Numbered from the stretch's first letter, positions 9,893-20,836 are shown. The stretch: 64,000 nucleotides of DNA from Vicia villosa (GCF_029867415.1 NC_081184.1:106749692-106813691), one strand, 5' to 3'. Program-made: numbers and translations. Notes: generated from the letters alone by a model not told the origin.

Positions 9893-12631
9893 ATGGCTGC
9901 CTTCTCATCCCAAAATGCTGAGTCATCTGTTCCTCATCATCTCCAAGAAGAAACTTTGCAACTTACTCCTGTTGTTGCATGCTCTATTCCCAAGGACAAA
10001 TTAGAAGTTCTATGTGAACTTATTGTTGATTTTGACAACCTTGAAGAACATGGATTTCATCTTAAAGAAGACATCATCTTTCAAGGATGGACCTCGTTGT
10101 TTGCTGAGTTCGTTGGCCCAGTTTATCCGGATCTTGTCAAGGAGTTCTGGGCACATGCTGTGGTTGCTCCAAAATCAATACTTTCTTTCGTCCATGGAAA
10201 GTTTGTTGTTATTACTGAAAACATCCTAAGAGTGATGTTTGATCTGAAAAACCCTGAAGGGGCTTTTGAGATTGATAAAAGGGCAGTTTGGGAAGATGTT
10301 CTATCCACTCTCTATCCAAATGTCAAGAAAACAAAACACGTCAAGGATTTGAGAGATGTCTACAAAATCTGGACAAAGATCATTCTTGGGTGTTTCTACC
10401 ATAGGAAAGCAACACATGCCTCGGATTTCATCAGTAATGAGCAAAAGTATATTCTTTATTGCATTGCCACTAGGAAGAAGGTTGATGCGATCTACATCAT
10501 CTTCAACCACTTGTGGAAAGCAGTAAAGGATTCCAGAAACGCTTTCAGAGAAAAAGGTGGAACAATCATTCCTTTTGGAAGGATTATTTCAAATCTTTTG
10601 GTGCATTCAAAGATTGTTGAAAGCTTGGAATCTGAAGGTATTGTGAAAGACCTTGCTGTCACATCTGGGGCTTGTCTGAATGCATTCACTTTGAAGAAGA
10701 TGAAAGTAATTAAGACTATCAGTAAGACTCCTCAACCTCTTGCTGGAACAAGAATCAGAAGAGAACCAGTTCTAGCTGAATTCAAAACCTTCTTCAATAG
10801 TGAGGTACCAGAAGTCAGAACTAGGTATCTGAAGTCACAAAAAGAGGATAAAAGTCTTAAAGATCAAGAGAAAGGTGCTCCAATTATAGTGAATCGCAAG
10901 AAGGAAGAAAGGACCAAAAGAAAGTTTGATCATCCTGCTGCTACCACCAAGAAAGAAGTGGTCCCAGAAGAAGTCATTGCAAAGGTTGTTAAGGCTGTCT
11001 CTGCTGATTTTGAGAAGAAAAAGAAGGAAGCTGAGAAAAAGAAGAAGAAGTCAAATAACAATGCTGAGATTGTTGAAGTTGTTGAGAAGAAGAAAATCAG
11101 AAAAAGAAAGATGATTCTTCAAGAATCTGATGAAGAAAATGTCTCTCAAGAGGCTGAGAATCAACCAGAAGTTCTGGCATATGTCAGAAGGAAAGAAATC
11201 GCTAGCGGCAAAGCAAAGATTATTGAAGAGCCGAAGAGTAAGAAGCAGAAGAAGACTGAGGATGTGGCCAAAGCTTTTCTGAGAGGTTCCAAAGGTATAT
11301 GCATTTCTGAACCTGATTCTGTTCCTGCTGTTCGTTCAGAAGCTGCACCAATAGAGGTTGTCCCTACACCTGAACCAGAAAAAGCCACATCAGAATCACC
11401 TGTCTTTGTCCATGTTCTTACACCTCCATCTTCTCCTATAACCATTCCTTCCTCTCCACCTACCATAAATCCTGTTCTGGATATACCACCCCTTCAAACT
11501 CTCTTTCCATCTCAACCTTCTCTCAATGCCACTCTTGAACATACTCCCTCCACCTCTCAAAACAATCTTTGTGATTCTCCTCTTCCAACCTCTGCATCAC
11601 ATGAGCAGCTGCTCCGTGATTGCAACTACACTCCCAAGCCTCGTCCTGAAGCTGAAGTGGTAGTGTTAGATTCTGATACTGAAGCAGAATCTTCTTATAG
11701 GTTGGATAGAGAACCTCATCCGTACTTCACTTCCAACCCCGCCTGTTCAAAAAACCAAAGAAAATTCCGCCCTGTATATCCTATTGGTGTAGTTTTTGAA
11801 AACATAAAGAGGAATCTCAGAAGTACCTTTGATACTCTCAGAATTGCTGAAAGTTCTGGATTGAATGATGTTGCTATGCGGAACTTCTGGAGGATCTTTC
11901 GCAAAGAATCATATGCTCTGTTTTTTGAACTTCAGGAAGCCTGTGTAGCTGCTGCCCCACGGCCTCGTGGAATTCTGAGGAATTATGAAGACTCCTGGTT
12001 TGCTAGTCTCAAAGGAAGACATCTGTTGGAAGAGAAGGCCTTCTTGGATGAGATGGAACAATTAAGATTGGCTGCTGAAATGGAAGCAAATCCATGCAGG
12101 GATATTGTTATCTTTATTCCTGATTATCCTGTTCTGCTCGGAGACTTCAAGTCTCTCTTTGACTATCTGAGGGAAAACCCTTCGGAGAAAGACCCAAGCT
12201 TGGTCATTCCAGAAGTTGTTGACCCACCAGAAGTTGAAGGTCCTTCTGCTCCCAGAAATCTAGCTGCCATTCTTCAGGCACTTGAGAATGGAGACTCGGA
12301 AATTCCTGCTGCAGAATATGGAGATGCTTCTATGCAAGAAGCAGATGCTGAAGATCATGTTGCTGAATCAGATCCTGTTGAGGACATCCCTGCAAATGAT
12401 CTATCCATGGAAGCTATAGATCAAGTTGCTATTCCTGTGGTTGAAAGAGTTGAAGCTTCTTCTAATGAATCTTCTCGTCTTGCAAGGACTCTAGAAGAAA
12501 TTCAGAAGAGACAGGATGAGCAAAGCTCACTCAATGCTGAGTATAGAGCTTTCATGGTGAGGCAAGATGGACACAACAATGAGGTTCAAGAGATGCTGGC
12601 CAAGATCTTGTCAAGGCTAGGGCCATCTTAG
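9893..12631 (+). CDS. Extra ORF of SIRE-type element (putative plant transposon protein domain)
   Basis: Intact 912-aa ORF; ATG at 9893 is chosen because CCATGGC is a good plant start context, though the frame is open slightly upstream. Residues about 40-220 resemble the plant family called 'putative plant transposon protein' (a WTSLF...P.YPDLVKEFWAHA pattern, then VRG/FNHL-like blocks), found after pol in many SIRE-type elements. Next comes a Lys/Glu-rich segment (about 330-470) with several basic clusters that could act as nuclear signals, and a Pro/Ser/Thr-rich linker (about 480-600). A second conserved block (about 625-830) contains CRDIV...PVL.GDF..LF and NLAAILQALE, shared with element 2. 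The C terminus is helical and Gln/Glu-rich. Function is unknown. The env-like label sometimes used for this position is not supported: I see no signal peptide or membrane anchor. Confidence 0.88.
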   Translation: MAAFSSQNAESSVPHHLQEETLQLTPVVACSIPKDKLEVLCELIVDFDNLEEHGFHLKEDIIFQGWTSLFAEFVGPVYPDLVKEFWAHAVVAPKSILSFVHGKFVVITENILRVMFDLKNPEGAFEIDKRAVWEDVLSTLYPNVKKTKHVKDLRDVYKIWTKIILGCFYHRKATHASDFISNEQKYILYCIATRKKVDAIYIIFNHLWKAVKDSRNAFREKGGTIIPFGRIISNLLVHSKIVESLESEGIVKDLAVTSGACLNAFTLKKMKVIKTISKTPQPLAGTRIRREPVLAEFKTFFNSEVPEVRTRYLKSQKEDKSLKDQEKGAPIIVNRKKEERTKRKFDHPAATTKKEVVPEEVIAKVVKAVSADFEKKKKEAEKKKKKSNNNAEIVEVVEKKKIRKRKMILQESDEENVSQEAENQPEVLAYVRRKEIASGKAKIIEEPKSKKQKKTEDVAKAFLRGSKGICISEPDSVPAVRSEAAPIEVVPTPEPEKATSESPVFVHVLTPPSSPITIPSSPPTINPVLDIPPLQTLFPSQPSLNATLEHTPSTSQNNLCDSPLPTSASHEQLLRDCNYTPKPRPEAEVVVLDSDTEAESSYRLDREPHPYFTSNPACSKNQRKFRPVYPIGVVFENIKRNLRSTFDTLRIAESSGLNDVAMRNFWRIFRKESYALFFELQEACVAAAPRPRGILRNYEDSWFASLKGRHLLEEKAFLDEMEQLRLAAEMEANPCRDIVIFIPDYPVLLGDFKSLFDYLRENPSEKDPSLVIPEVVDPPEVEGPSAPRNLAAILQALENGDSEIPAAEYGDASMQEADAEDHVAESDPVEDIPANDLSMEAIDQVAIPVVERVEASSNESSRLARTLEEIQKRQDEQSSLNAEYRAFMVRQDGHNNEVQEMLAKILSRLGPS

Positions 12632-13300
12632 ATTGAGTCTGTGTTGTTTCTTTCTTTTCGTTGCATCTGTATTTGTGCATCTGATCTTACGTATCTTCAT
12701 GTACTTCTGTACCTGCTGTTTGAACTTCAATGAAATCATCTTCTTCCTCCGTGTGTTTCGTTTTGTTTGTCTCTGAATCTTTTTTGCTTTTTGATGATAT
12801 GACAAAAAGGGGGAGAAATATGTGATAAATGATTTGATTTAATCAGTTGCTTTTACTAACAAGAACTGCAAGTTCTATATGGTTTAAGTGTTTTGCAGGT
12901 ATAAAGAAGTGAAGAGAATCTTCAAAGCAAACACAAGAAGCAAAACCATAAGAAGTGTTATTCTGTAAAAAGAATAAGCTCATGGAAACTGAAGCAAGCC
13001 GAGTGCTGTCAAGCTTCAGAAATCAGAAGCAAGAAAGAAGAATGAATCAGAATTTGAATCATATTTGTCTATTTGTTCTGACAAAATTCTATTTGCTCTG
13101 ATACATTACTTTAGCCTATATGGCTCTGATACATATCATGTGTTCTAATATACATTTTATGTTCTGACTCGTTCATGCTGACTTTTGTCGTTTAGTTTTT
13201 GTTCTGTAACATTTCAGGATGTAGAGATGCTCTGATGATGCTCTGGTACATTCAACAATGTTCTGATACAAATCTAGCATGAAGTGATGTTGGTAGAAAT
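12632..13300 (+). other. 3' untranslated region of SIRE element 1
   Basis: Non-coding, TG/TTCTG-rich. It includes AAAAAGGGGGAGAAA near 12805-12820, a first purine-tract-like word well upstream of the real one at 13862. No ORF of note. Confidence 0.6.
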
Positions 13301-13307
13301 TCAAAGC

Positions 13308-13645
13308 TCTGAAGCTATCCGAGGGAAGCAGAAATCAGAAGCTGTGAATGTTCTAAAGATCCAGAAAACTCAAGTTCTGAAGCTGTCCTAAATGGAAGCA
13401 GAAATCAGAAGCTGTGAATGTTCAGAAGATCAAAGAAATTCAAGTTCTGAAGCTGTCCTAGATGGAAGCAGAAGTCAGAAGCTGTGAATGTTCAGAAGAT
13501 CAAAGAAATTCAAGTTCTGAAGCTGTCCTAGATGGAAGCAGGAATCAGAAGCTGTGAGTGTTCTAGGGATCTAAGGAAATTCTAGTTCTGAAGCTGTCCA
13601 ATGGAAGCAGAAGTCAGAAGCTATGAATTCTCTAAAGACAGAAGC
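13308..13645 (+). repeat. Five ~70-bp tandem repeats upstream of the 3' LTR
   Basis: Units begin CTGAAGCT at 13308, 13377, 13447, 13517 and 13588 (periods 69-71 bp). Each contains GGAAGCAG...TCAGAAGCT.TGA. Element 2 carries the same array in the opposite orientation at about 54340-54680. Confidence 0.9.
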
Positions 13646-13710
13646 TTATGTGATCGTCTCTACCGAAATAATCAGGGAAGTCTTTTATTAAAGTTCTTCG
13701 AGTATTTATT

Positions 13711-13760
13711 TCAGGGGGAGATTATTTATCTCAGGGGGAGATTGTTAATCTCAGGGGGAG
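13711..13760 (+). repeat. Triplicated polypurine-tract-like motif
   Basis: TCAGGGGGAG occurs at 13711, 13731 and 13751, exactly 20 bp apart. The middle GGGGGAGATTGTTA copies the real tract/LTR junction at 13866-13879. Also present in element 2 (54208-54257, minus). Confidence 0.85.
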
Positions 13761-13861
13761 ACATATTCATATGCTTATGCTATAGCTGTGTAATTTGTCT
13801 TTTGCCGTCTGCTCTTTCTGATCGCAAATTCATATCATTTATATATGTTTTTGTCATCATC

Positions 13862-13875
13862 AAAAAGGGGGAGAT
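13862..13875 (+). promoter_or_regulatory. Polypurine tract of SIRE element 1
   Basis: AAAAAGGGGGAGAT immediately before the 3' LTR: the site where plus-strand DNA synthesis is primed. Confidence 0.85.
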
Positions 13876-15094
13876 TGTTAGAACAAGATTTGTTCTGATC
13901 AATTATCTTAGTTTTGATGATAACAATAATATGAATTTTGCTTAAGATAATATGGTACTCTAATCCAATGCAATTTCCTTTTCAGGAAATATATAAAGAG
14001 TATGCATAATTCAGCGCTCAGAAGCTTTGTCTCAAAAGGGTTCAGCATGCAACATCAGAACATGGTCTGGCAAGACATCAGAAGATGGTCGAAGCAGAAT
14101 CAGAACATGGGTCTATGGAAGCATCAGAAGAACATGAGATCAGAAGCACTGAAGTTCTTATGGTATCACGCACAGAAGCACTTCAAGGTCAGAAGATCAG
14201 AAGATGCTTTGCACCAAGCTGTTTGACTCTGATGATATTCAAACGTTGTATTCACAAACATCAGATCAGAAGGAAGTACAAGTGGCAAGCTACGCTGACT
14301 GACAAAAGGAACGTTAAAAGCTATTATAGGCTACGTCAGTAGACACAGCGTGAACAAGGCTCGAGGTAGTTGACAAAAACGTATAACATTAAATGCGATG
14401 CTGTACGGAACACGCAAAGCATTAAATGCACTCAACGGTCATCTTCTCCAACGCCTATAAATATGAAGTTCTGATGAGAAGCAAGGTTAATTATTCTAAC
14501 GATTCTGCACAAAACAACTCATATTAACTTGCTGAAACTCTGTTCTACTCAAAGCTCAGAATCTTCATCTTCATCAAAGCTCACTACATTGCTGTTGTAA
14601 TATATTAGTGAGATTAAGCTTAAACGTTAAGAGAAATATCACAGTTTGTGATTATAGCTTTTAAGAAGCAATTGTAATACTCTTAGAATTGATTACATTA
14701 AGTTGTAAGGAACTAGAGTGATCGTGTGGATCAGAATACTCTAGGAAGTCTTAGAGGTTATCTAAGCAGGTTGTAACTAGAGTGATCGTGTGGATCAGAA
14801 TACTCTAGAAAAGTCTTAGAGGGTATCTAAGCAGTTGTTCCTGGAGTGATCAGTGTGTGATCAGAAGACTCTGGAAGACTTAGTTGTTGACTAAGTGGAG
14901 AACCATTGTAATCCGTGCGATTAGTGGATTAAATCCTCAGTTGAGGTAAATCATCTCTGCGGGGGTGGACTGGAGTAGTTTAGTTAACAACGAACCAGGA
15001 TAAAAATAACTGTGCAATTTATTTTTATCTGTCAAGTTTTTAAAGCTACACTTATTCAACCCCCCCCCCTTTCTAAGTGTTTTTCTATCCTTCA
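13876..15094 (+). repeat. 3' LTR of SIRE element 1
   Basis: 1219 bp, TG...CA, nearly identical to 5859-7080. Substitutions seen at about 14159, 14380 and 14886, plus a shorter C run near 15060-15070. TATA box at 14455-14463. Confidence 0.93.
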
Positions 15095-15099
15095 ATATC

Positions 15100-16437
15100 A
15101 AGGAATATAATAGCCAGCATCTCAATAAGCTTTTCTTCAGACTATCATTCTGATTTTGAGATGATGGATGCCATAGTCTGTACCTATAGAGGAGATTCCC
15201 TCATTTAGGTTTCTGGAGCAGACTTAATTATAGCATGACACTGAATTAGTCAGATTCATCTGACTTCCTTGATTCCAAACAACACTACCCTTTCTGGATA
15301 ACAACTAGGGCAGTACACATTCTTGACCATATTCACTGTGGTAGAGTCACAGTATTCAGCTCCATCAACTGCTCTATGGTTATGAATGATAATACACATA
15401 TCTGGTTCTATTGATCAGAGGAAAATGCCAGATATAAGCTCTTCTTAATTTAATCACAAAGGTTCAGAAAGGAATACCTTAATGAGTTTTCTTGTGGCAC
15501 TGAGCTTTTACTTCTAACAGATTTGGAGTAGAAGCACATGTTAATCGTGTCCTAATTAACTTATAGTCAGATGTCTCCTCTTCTAGACCAGGAGTAGGTT
15601 CCAAACCAATGTTCTCACACTACATTAGTTCAGCACCAGAACATCTGTTCTTCAGCTGGTAGCTGCATACCAGTTCTTAATGTCCTAACATTCGGTAGGA
15701 CATCTTTTCCTCCTTCTAGGAACACTTCAGCCTTGAAACTTTTCAAGGTTCACACTTGCAGATGATTATGAATATCATTGATCAGTTGACATTCATCAGC
15801 CCTAATAAACTATGCCATTATGAGTGGACTTGAGATATTACTCAAGTATCTTTGACACTTTAATCATAGTTGTAAATTTTTGCCATACATTCTGTTGAAT
15901 ATACATAACCCTAGAATTTTGGGTTTACACAGAGACTATGCAGCGGAAAATAGTCATAATTCAACAGAGTTCACACAATGCTTACTTCAAGTGTTAGTTG
16001 TAAGCATGACAACTACGGATTGATTGCTACTCAACCCTGCACAATGCTTGCTTCTGCAGCAAGCAACAGACTAGACCTAACCAAAATCCTGACCTGATGA
16101 ACTCACAAATATACAGAGATTACCTTATCAATATCTTCACTCCCGCATGAAGGTTTTGATGTGATTCTTCTCTGTCCATAGATACCGGTCGAATTAGTTC
16201 TGAAATTCAATTTCTTCACTCCCGTATGAAGCCTTTGGATTTAGCACTCCTTGTTCCAGCATCACAGCTCTAGGTCAGGTTGGTCTAATCCTCCACACAT
16301 AGGTCCATCCTCCAATTCAAGGGACCATACAATATGAACATTCCTTGTTCAAAAAATCTTCTACCTTTACCACAACCAGAATGTATCCCTCATGGATCTC
16401 ATCCAGAAACAGACAGGATGCCTGCTCTGATACTAAT
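15100..16437 (-). other. Non-coding interior of LARD-like element (5' portion)
   Basis: Continuation of the split non-autonomous element up to its primer site (16424-16435, minus). No motif-bearing ORF in six frames. Confidence 0.6.
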
Positions 16438-17648
16438 TGAAAATTCTGGTATGACGGACTCAGGATGTCATTCACGATGTCAAGACACCTGATCTGTTAT
16501 TAATGCAGCAGAGGCAGAACAGAAAGATCCCCCAATTTTTAATTACCCCTCAGAAAAAGTCAATGAGAACTGGGATCACATATGTTCAGTCAACATAACC
16601 AGATTGTAAATTTTATATGGTTCTGTAAAGGAACAACTAACACTTCTGAACCTGATGTTATACACGATGTCATAACATCCATGACTGAACAAACAACACA
16701 ATGCAGAAGATAAATAACACAGTTAATTGTTAACCCAGTTCAGTCTAACTACCTACTCTGGGGACTACCAAGCCAGGAAGAAGATTTCACTATCAATAGT
16801 ACTATTTTATGTAAACAACCTCTGGTTTACAGATAAACAACCTCTGGTTTACCTAGTGACTACCCAATGCAACCTTTATCTCAGACATCCATCCAAGATA
16901 AGAGAACCTCTGCTCACTCCCTAGTGATACCTAACTATTACAACCCTGCAACAACTATTTACACAATTAACAATGAACAATAACTTGATTTTGCTTCACA
17001 GCTTCAATCAAGAACACGATACTCAACTCTTACTTACAGGTTTCGAGTGAGAACAATCACTTCTCTTACATACAGGTTTCGAGAAGGACATGACAGCCAT
17101 CCCACAACCTGGGTGGTCTACCTATAAAAACCCTAATGACTACATCTTTTCTAAACAAGGTTTTATATATAAAACTAGGTTACAAAGGTTTTTATTTATA
17201 ACCTATTCCCAATTGGACTTGGACTTACAAATCGCAGCATTCCTTGCTGTTACAAATCTGCAGAAATCTTCTGCTACAATCAAGGTCTTTTTAATCATGA
17301 GTTTCCTAATTTATCTCCTAAATTAGAAACTGTTGAATCTTCAATCTTCTGATCTGATTCTTCAATCTTCTGATTTGATTCTTCAATATTCTTTTGACCT
17401 TTAAATTTGCGCCACATAGGATTACAAAATATTCCACGAATATGTTGTATCTGTTGAGTAACAAACTGAATCTTCCTTCCAGTTCTGCAGGCGCAATGTC
17501 ATGAGTTGATGTCATGACATTCCATATAACATCTTGCTTGTACCTATTTTATTCTTTTATATTTGCAAGATTACACATTGTATTATGTTTTACTTCTATT
17601 ATGTTTTAGCCTAACATAGATGCCAATCAGCCAATAAAAGCACTAACA
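16438..17648 (-). repeat. 5' LTR of the LARD-like element
   Basis: 1211 bp, TG...CA, paired with 1350-2560 and followed by the AATAT duplication. Adjacent primer-site complement GCTCTGATACTA defines this as the 5' LTR on the minus strand. Confidence 0.85.
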
Positions 17649-17653
17649 AATAT

Positions 17654-18050
17654 TAAGACTGTGTCGGTTGTAAGGACCGATTGTTGATAAGAATGCACTT
17701 TTTTCCCTCTGCACCCCTCGAAGGTAGAGGGTTTTTAATGAGGCATCTCATCCTTGTTTTATCTAGGTATATAGTTTTATGCCATATTTGTACAGGAAAT
17801 CCAAGTCCATGAGGGACAAATAATTATATTTGTTGGATGGCCCAAGGATGGATCCTGCCACCCATTGAGGAAATTATATTTGCTTGATCCCCCAAGGGCG
17901 GATCCTTGCCAACCATAAAGGCAATTATATTTGCTAGATCCCCTAAGGGAGGATCCTTTCCACCCAAAGAGGAAATTATATTTGTTGTATCCCACAAGGA
18001 TGGATCTTTTCCGCACATAGTGAAATTCTATTCCTCAAAGGATAGATGAA
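17654..18050 (+). repeat. Continuation of the gypsy remnant with ~50-bp tandem repeats
   Basis: After the LARD duplication, a CCCCTCGAAGGTAGAGGG...TTTTTAATGAGGCAT stretch resembles the 3' untranslated region of Tat-type gypsy elements. It is followed by four units of about 50 bp, each beginning AATTATATTTG (17822, 17872, 17923, 17974) and containing GGATCCT/GGATCTT. Open frames seen here on the minus strand come from the repeat. Confidence 0.65.
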
Positions 18051-19490
18051 GAACTCGATGTTTTGGCATCTGGTTTGACTTGTTAAACCAGAACCTCACA
18101 CTCATAATACAGTTTAAATTGTACAAGATGATAGAGGAGAAAAATAATAAATAACATAACCAATTGGTAACCTAGTTCAACGTAAACAACACCTACGTCT
18201 AGAGGGTTAGCTTCCAACCTAAGAAAGGAAATTCACTATTATTAGTTTAGTACACTTAATCTTACAAACAACAACATACTCTATGTTGTTCAATTCATCT
18301 TCCTAACACTACCTAATGACTTTCTCTTTAGGATTCCCTCTAAATATGAGACACCATCTCACTTTATTTTCTCTCAAACCCTTAGTGTTTCAATCACTAA
18401 AACCTAGTGATACAATTCAATCAACAATATGAATGATGTTGAATTTAAAACTCAATTATACAAACCTAAACTATGCCAAGTTACTGAAACATAGTGTGAT
18501 GTATATAAAATAACAAGAACTCTTGTAGCCCTACCACTCTAAAATCTTCAACGCGAATGCTTTCTTTTCAATGTAGGTGTGAGCTCATTATAAAGCAAAA
18601 ATATTACGGGATTTTCTCCTTGGATATTTGATTTGATTTCGTTAAGAATAGTTGTATAATTGGTTGGATATTATCTGGTCCATGAATTTCTCCAACAAGA
18701 TATGATTTGTTACAATTAAAATTAAAGTTTAAATCTCCATTTAAATCTGAATTGATCTTCGTCCAATTGTCAAACAAATCACCTAATCATATTGCTAAAC
18801 TAAATAGCAATAAAATCTGATCCAACTTTTGACCAGAAGATCTTTTAAAATGTAACAACATTGAACTGTTTCATAAGGCTTATATGTTGTATCAACATGA
18901 TGGTACATCGCGTCCAACATGTGTCCCTTTTGCATCTCCATACATCTTAAGCAAGCTAGATTAATCTTGAACACTTTGAACACTTTTCCATGTTGTTGTT
19001 TGGTAACAAGAAGCCAATCCAAAAGGTACTACAATCTGCCCCCTTTGGCAAATTGTGTCAAAACAATTTTTCAAGATATAACACTCATTCAAACTAGAAC
19101 AAGTGACAACCAGTATAAGCATTATATAATCAACAGCAACAACCATCTTCCAATTATTAGAGTTAAGTACCAGTAGCAAAAAATATTAGTAGCAACAATA
19201 TTTACATTCAGATGCTTACAACTTATCCATTTAGTTGCTCGAAACCAAACAGGTAATCAATCATGCAATCATTCACAATCTTAGTCATGCATGGTACTCA
19301 GTTAACACATAGTAGCATACAATCTTATCAACTAACAATCCATCAGCATGCATCATCCAAAAGGGCCATATGACTTGCCCCATGTTCCAGCATGTGAGCA
19401 CAACATTAGTACTTACCAGATAGTCAATACTAAACAATTACCTGTTAGTTAGTCACAGTAACTAACACAGATCATATACAATTACCATTA
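18050..19490 (-). repeat. Probable 3' LTR of a decayed copia element
   Basis: Non-coding. The segment around 18150-18260 has the same word order (AACC.AGTTCAACGTAAAC..., then ATTCACTAT.A.TAG) as the LARD LTRs, indicating a related LTR. At about 19491-19506 a purine tract on the minus strand (complement of TACTCCCCCCTTTTTT) marks the likely tract/LTR junction. The left edge and a target duplication were not resolved. Confidence 0.45.
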
Positions 19491-19595
19491 CTCCCCCCTT
19501 TTTTCATAATTTGGAAAAGGGTTAGTCATGCATTGGTTAGTATGTTAGTACACACACACACACACCAAAAAAAGGAGTATACCGCATCATATCAG

Positions 19596-19853
19596 TTATT
19601 CGAACCAGTCAACATCTGAGTCACTTTCTTGCACTGGTTTCTTCTTTAAGGAATTCATCTTGGTCACTGATTTCTTACCAGTTGTAGATGCTTCAATAGA
19701 TGATCCATCGTGAGTTTCCACATTACAAGCAGCAGTGTAACACCCTCCTTTGTTCTTATTCGTCTCAGCCTCAAGAAAACTCTCAATGGCCTTGTCGATG
19801 TTGATTCCCTTCCTTGAGGAAGTCTTCTTAGATTTCACTTGGTTCTGACTCAT
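19596..19853 (-). CDS. Short ORF after pol of the copia remnant, unknown
   Basis: 85 codons from ATG at 19853 (context CAACATGAG). Just upstream on the minus strand is a long pyrimidine run ending CAAG, which could be a splice acceptor. The protein is Lys/Ser/Thr-rich, with a basic N terminus, an IDKAIESFLEAE helix-like stretch and an acidic SDSDVDWFE C terminus. It lies between the end of the decayed pol and the probable 3' LTR, the place of an extra ORF in SIRE-type elements, but shares no motif I recognise with the ORF at 9893. It may be a remnant of such an ORF or a chance frame. Confidence 0.3.
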   Translation of the reverse strand: MSQNQVKSKKTSSRKGINIDKAIESFLEAETNKNKGGCYTAACNVETHDGSSIEASTTGKKSVTKMNSLKKKPVQESDSDVDWFE

Positions 19854-20836
19854 GTTGATAAGCACACACACTTGAAAAAAAAGGAAAGAACCACTTTCTT
19901 AGTTCCACATCGGGAAATGAGAAATTTTCTCTTACTTGTATCGACTGTCCAGATAAAAGGAATGATTGAAAATGAATAAATCACGTTGAATATACGTGCA
20001 CCATATGGAATATGAGAGAGGATTTGGCTTTGTACATGTTTTCCTAGCTTTGACTGCTATATGATCTCACTTATGCACACACCAAGTGCACCTTTTAATT
20101 TTTCAAAGTGGATGACATTCAATGGCTTAGTGATAATGTGAGTAAACTGTTTGTCAGTTACTATGTACTAAGATTGACCACTTTAGCTTCCACAAGATCC
20201 CTAATGAAATGGTGGCGAATGTCAATGTGTTTTGTTCTACTGTGTTGAACATGATTCTTTGATATATTTATGGCACTTATGTTGTCACAGAACTATTTTG
20301 AACATCTTGTTCAATATTGTACTCTTTCAGCATTCTTTTCATCCATAGCAATTGAGTGCAACTGCTATCGGCAACAACGTGCTCAACTTCAACAGTAGAT
20401 AATGAGACACAACTTTGCCTCTTTTTGAACCAAGAAATCATATTGTTTCCAAGTAAGAAACATCCACCTAATGTAGTTTTTTTGTCATCGGAACTTTTAG
20501 CTCAATCAGCATCACAATATCCTACAAGCATGGAATTTGTATCATGAAAGTACAAGATGTCATACTCATAATTTCCACTTATGTACTTCAAGATTCTCTT
20601 CACTTGAGTCTGGTGACTAGACTTAGGTTTTGATAGGTACCTAGCGCACATACCTACAACAAATTTAATATTAGGTCTTTTAGCTATGAGATATAGTAAA
20701 CTTCCTATCATACTTCTATAGAGGCTTTGATCAACATCAACTCTATTTTCATCCTTAGAAAGTTTCAAGTGAGTTGCAGCAGGAGTTCACTTATGGCTAG
20801 CATTGTCAAGACTAAACTTCTTCACGGGTGCAGTTA

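Larger units (their letters stand above)
5859..15094 (+). mobile_element. SIRE/Maximus-type Ty1/copia retrotransposon, pol-deleted, young
   Basis: Complete insertion with LTRs 5859-7080 and 13876-15094 (TG...CA) and 5-bp duplication ATATC at 5854-5858 and 15095-15099. The tRNA-iMet primer site TGGTATCAGAGC is at 7083-7094 and the polypurine tract at 13862-13875. By eye the LTRs differ by about three substitutions plus a C-run length change, so insertion was recent. Inside are an intact gag (7167-9086), a short integrase-tail remnant (9236-9493), and an intact extra ORF (9893-12631), followed by 70-bp tandem repeats and multiplied purine tracts. Protease, most of integrase, reverse transcriptase and RNase H are missing, so the element could only have moved with enzymes supplied by a relative. 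Lineage is based on gag type, LTR size and extra ORF. Confidence 0.92.
1350..17648 (-). mobile_element. Non-autonomous LTR retrotransposon (LARD-like), split by a SIRE element
   Basis: Two 1211-bp direct LTRs (1350-2560 and 16438-17648) start TG, end CA and are flanked by the 5-bp duplication AATAT (1345-1349 and 17649-17653). Just inside the right LTR, the minus strand carries a tRNA-iMet type primer site with one mismatch (16424-16435). Just inside the left LTR is a purine tract on the minus strand (complement of 2561-2571). This fixes orientation as minus. Without the nested SIRE element (5859-15094) the length is about 7.06 kb. The interior (2561-5853 and 15100-16437) contains no gag or pol motif and no long ORF. 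It has several CCCCCT-rich words of the kind seen downstream of SIRE-type pol. It therefore looks like a large retrotransposon derivative that depends on other elements for enzymes. Confidence 0.85.

Noticed and set aside
9893..12631. Retroviral-type envelope protein
   Set aside because: No signal peptide, membrane anchor or cysteine pattern; N-terminal region matches the plant transposon-protein type instead.
13308..13645. CRISPR array
   Set aside because: The ~70-bp units are contiguous with no spacers and occur in a plant retrotransposon; no cas genes.
17777..18018. Two overlapping Gly/Ser/Lys-rich frames on the minus strand
   Set aside because: Explained by the ~50-bp tandem repeat; no start context or homology.
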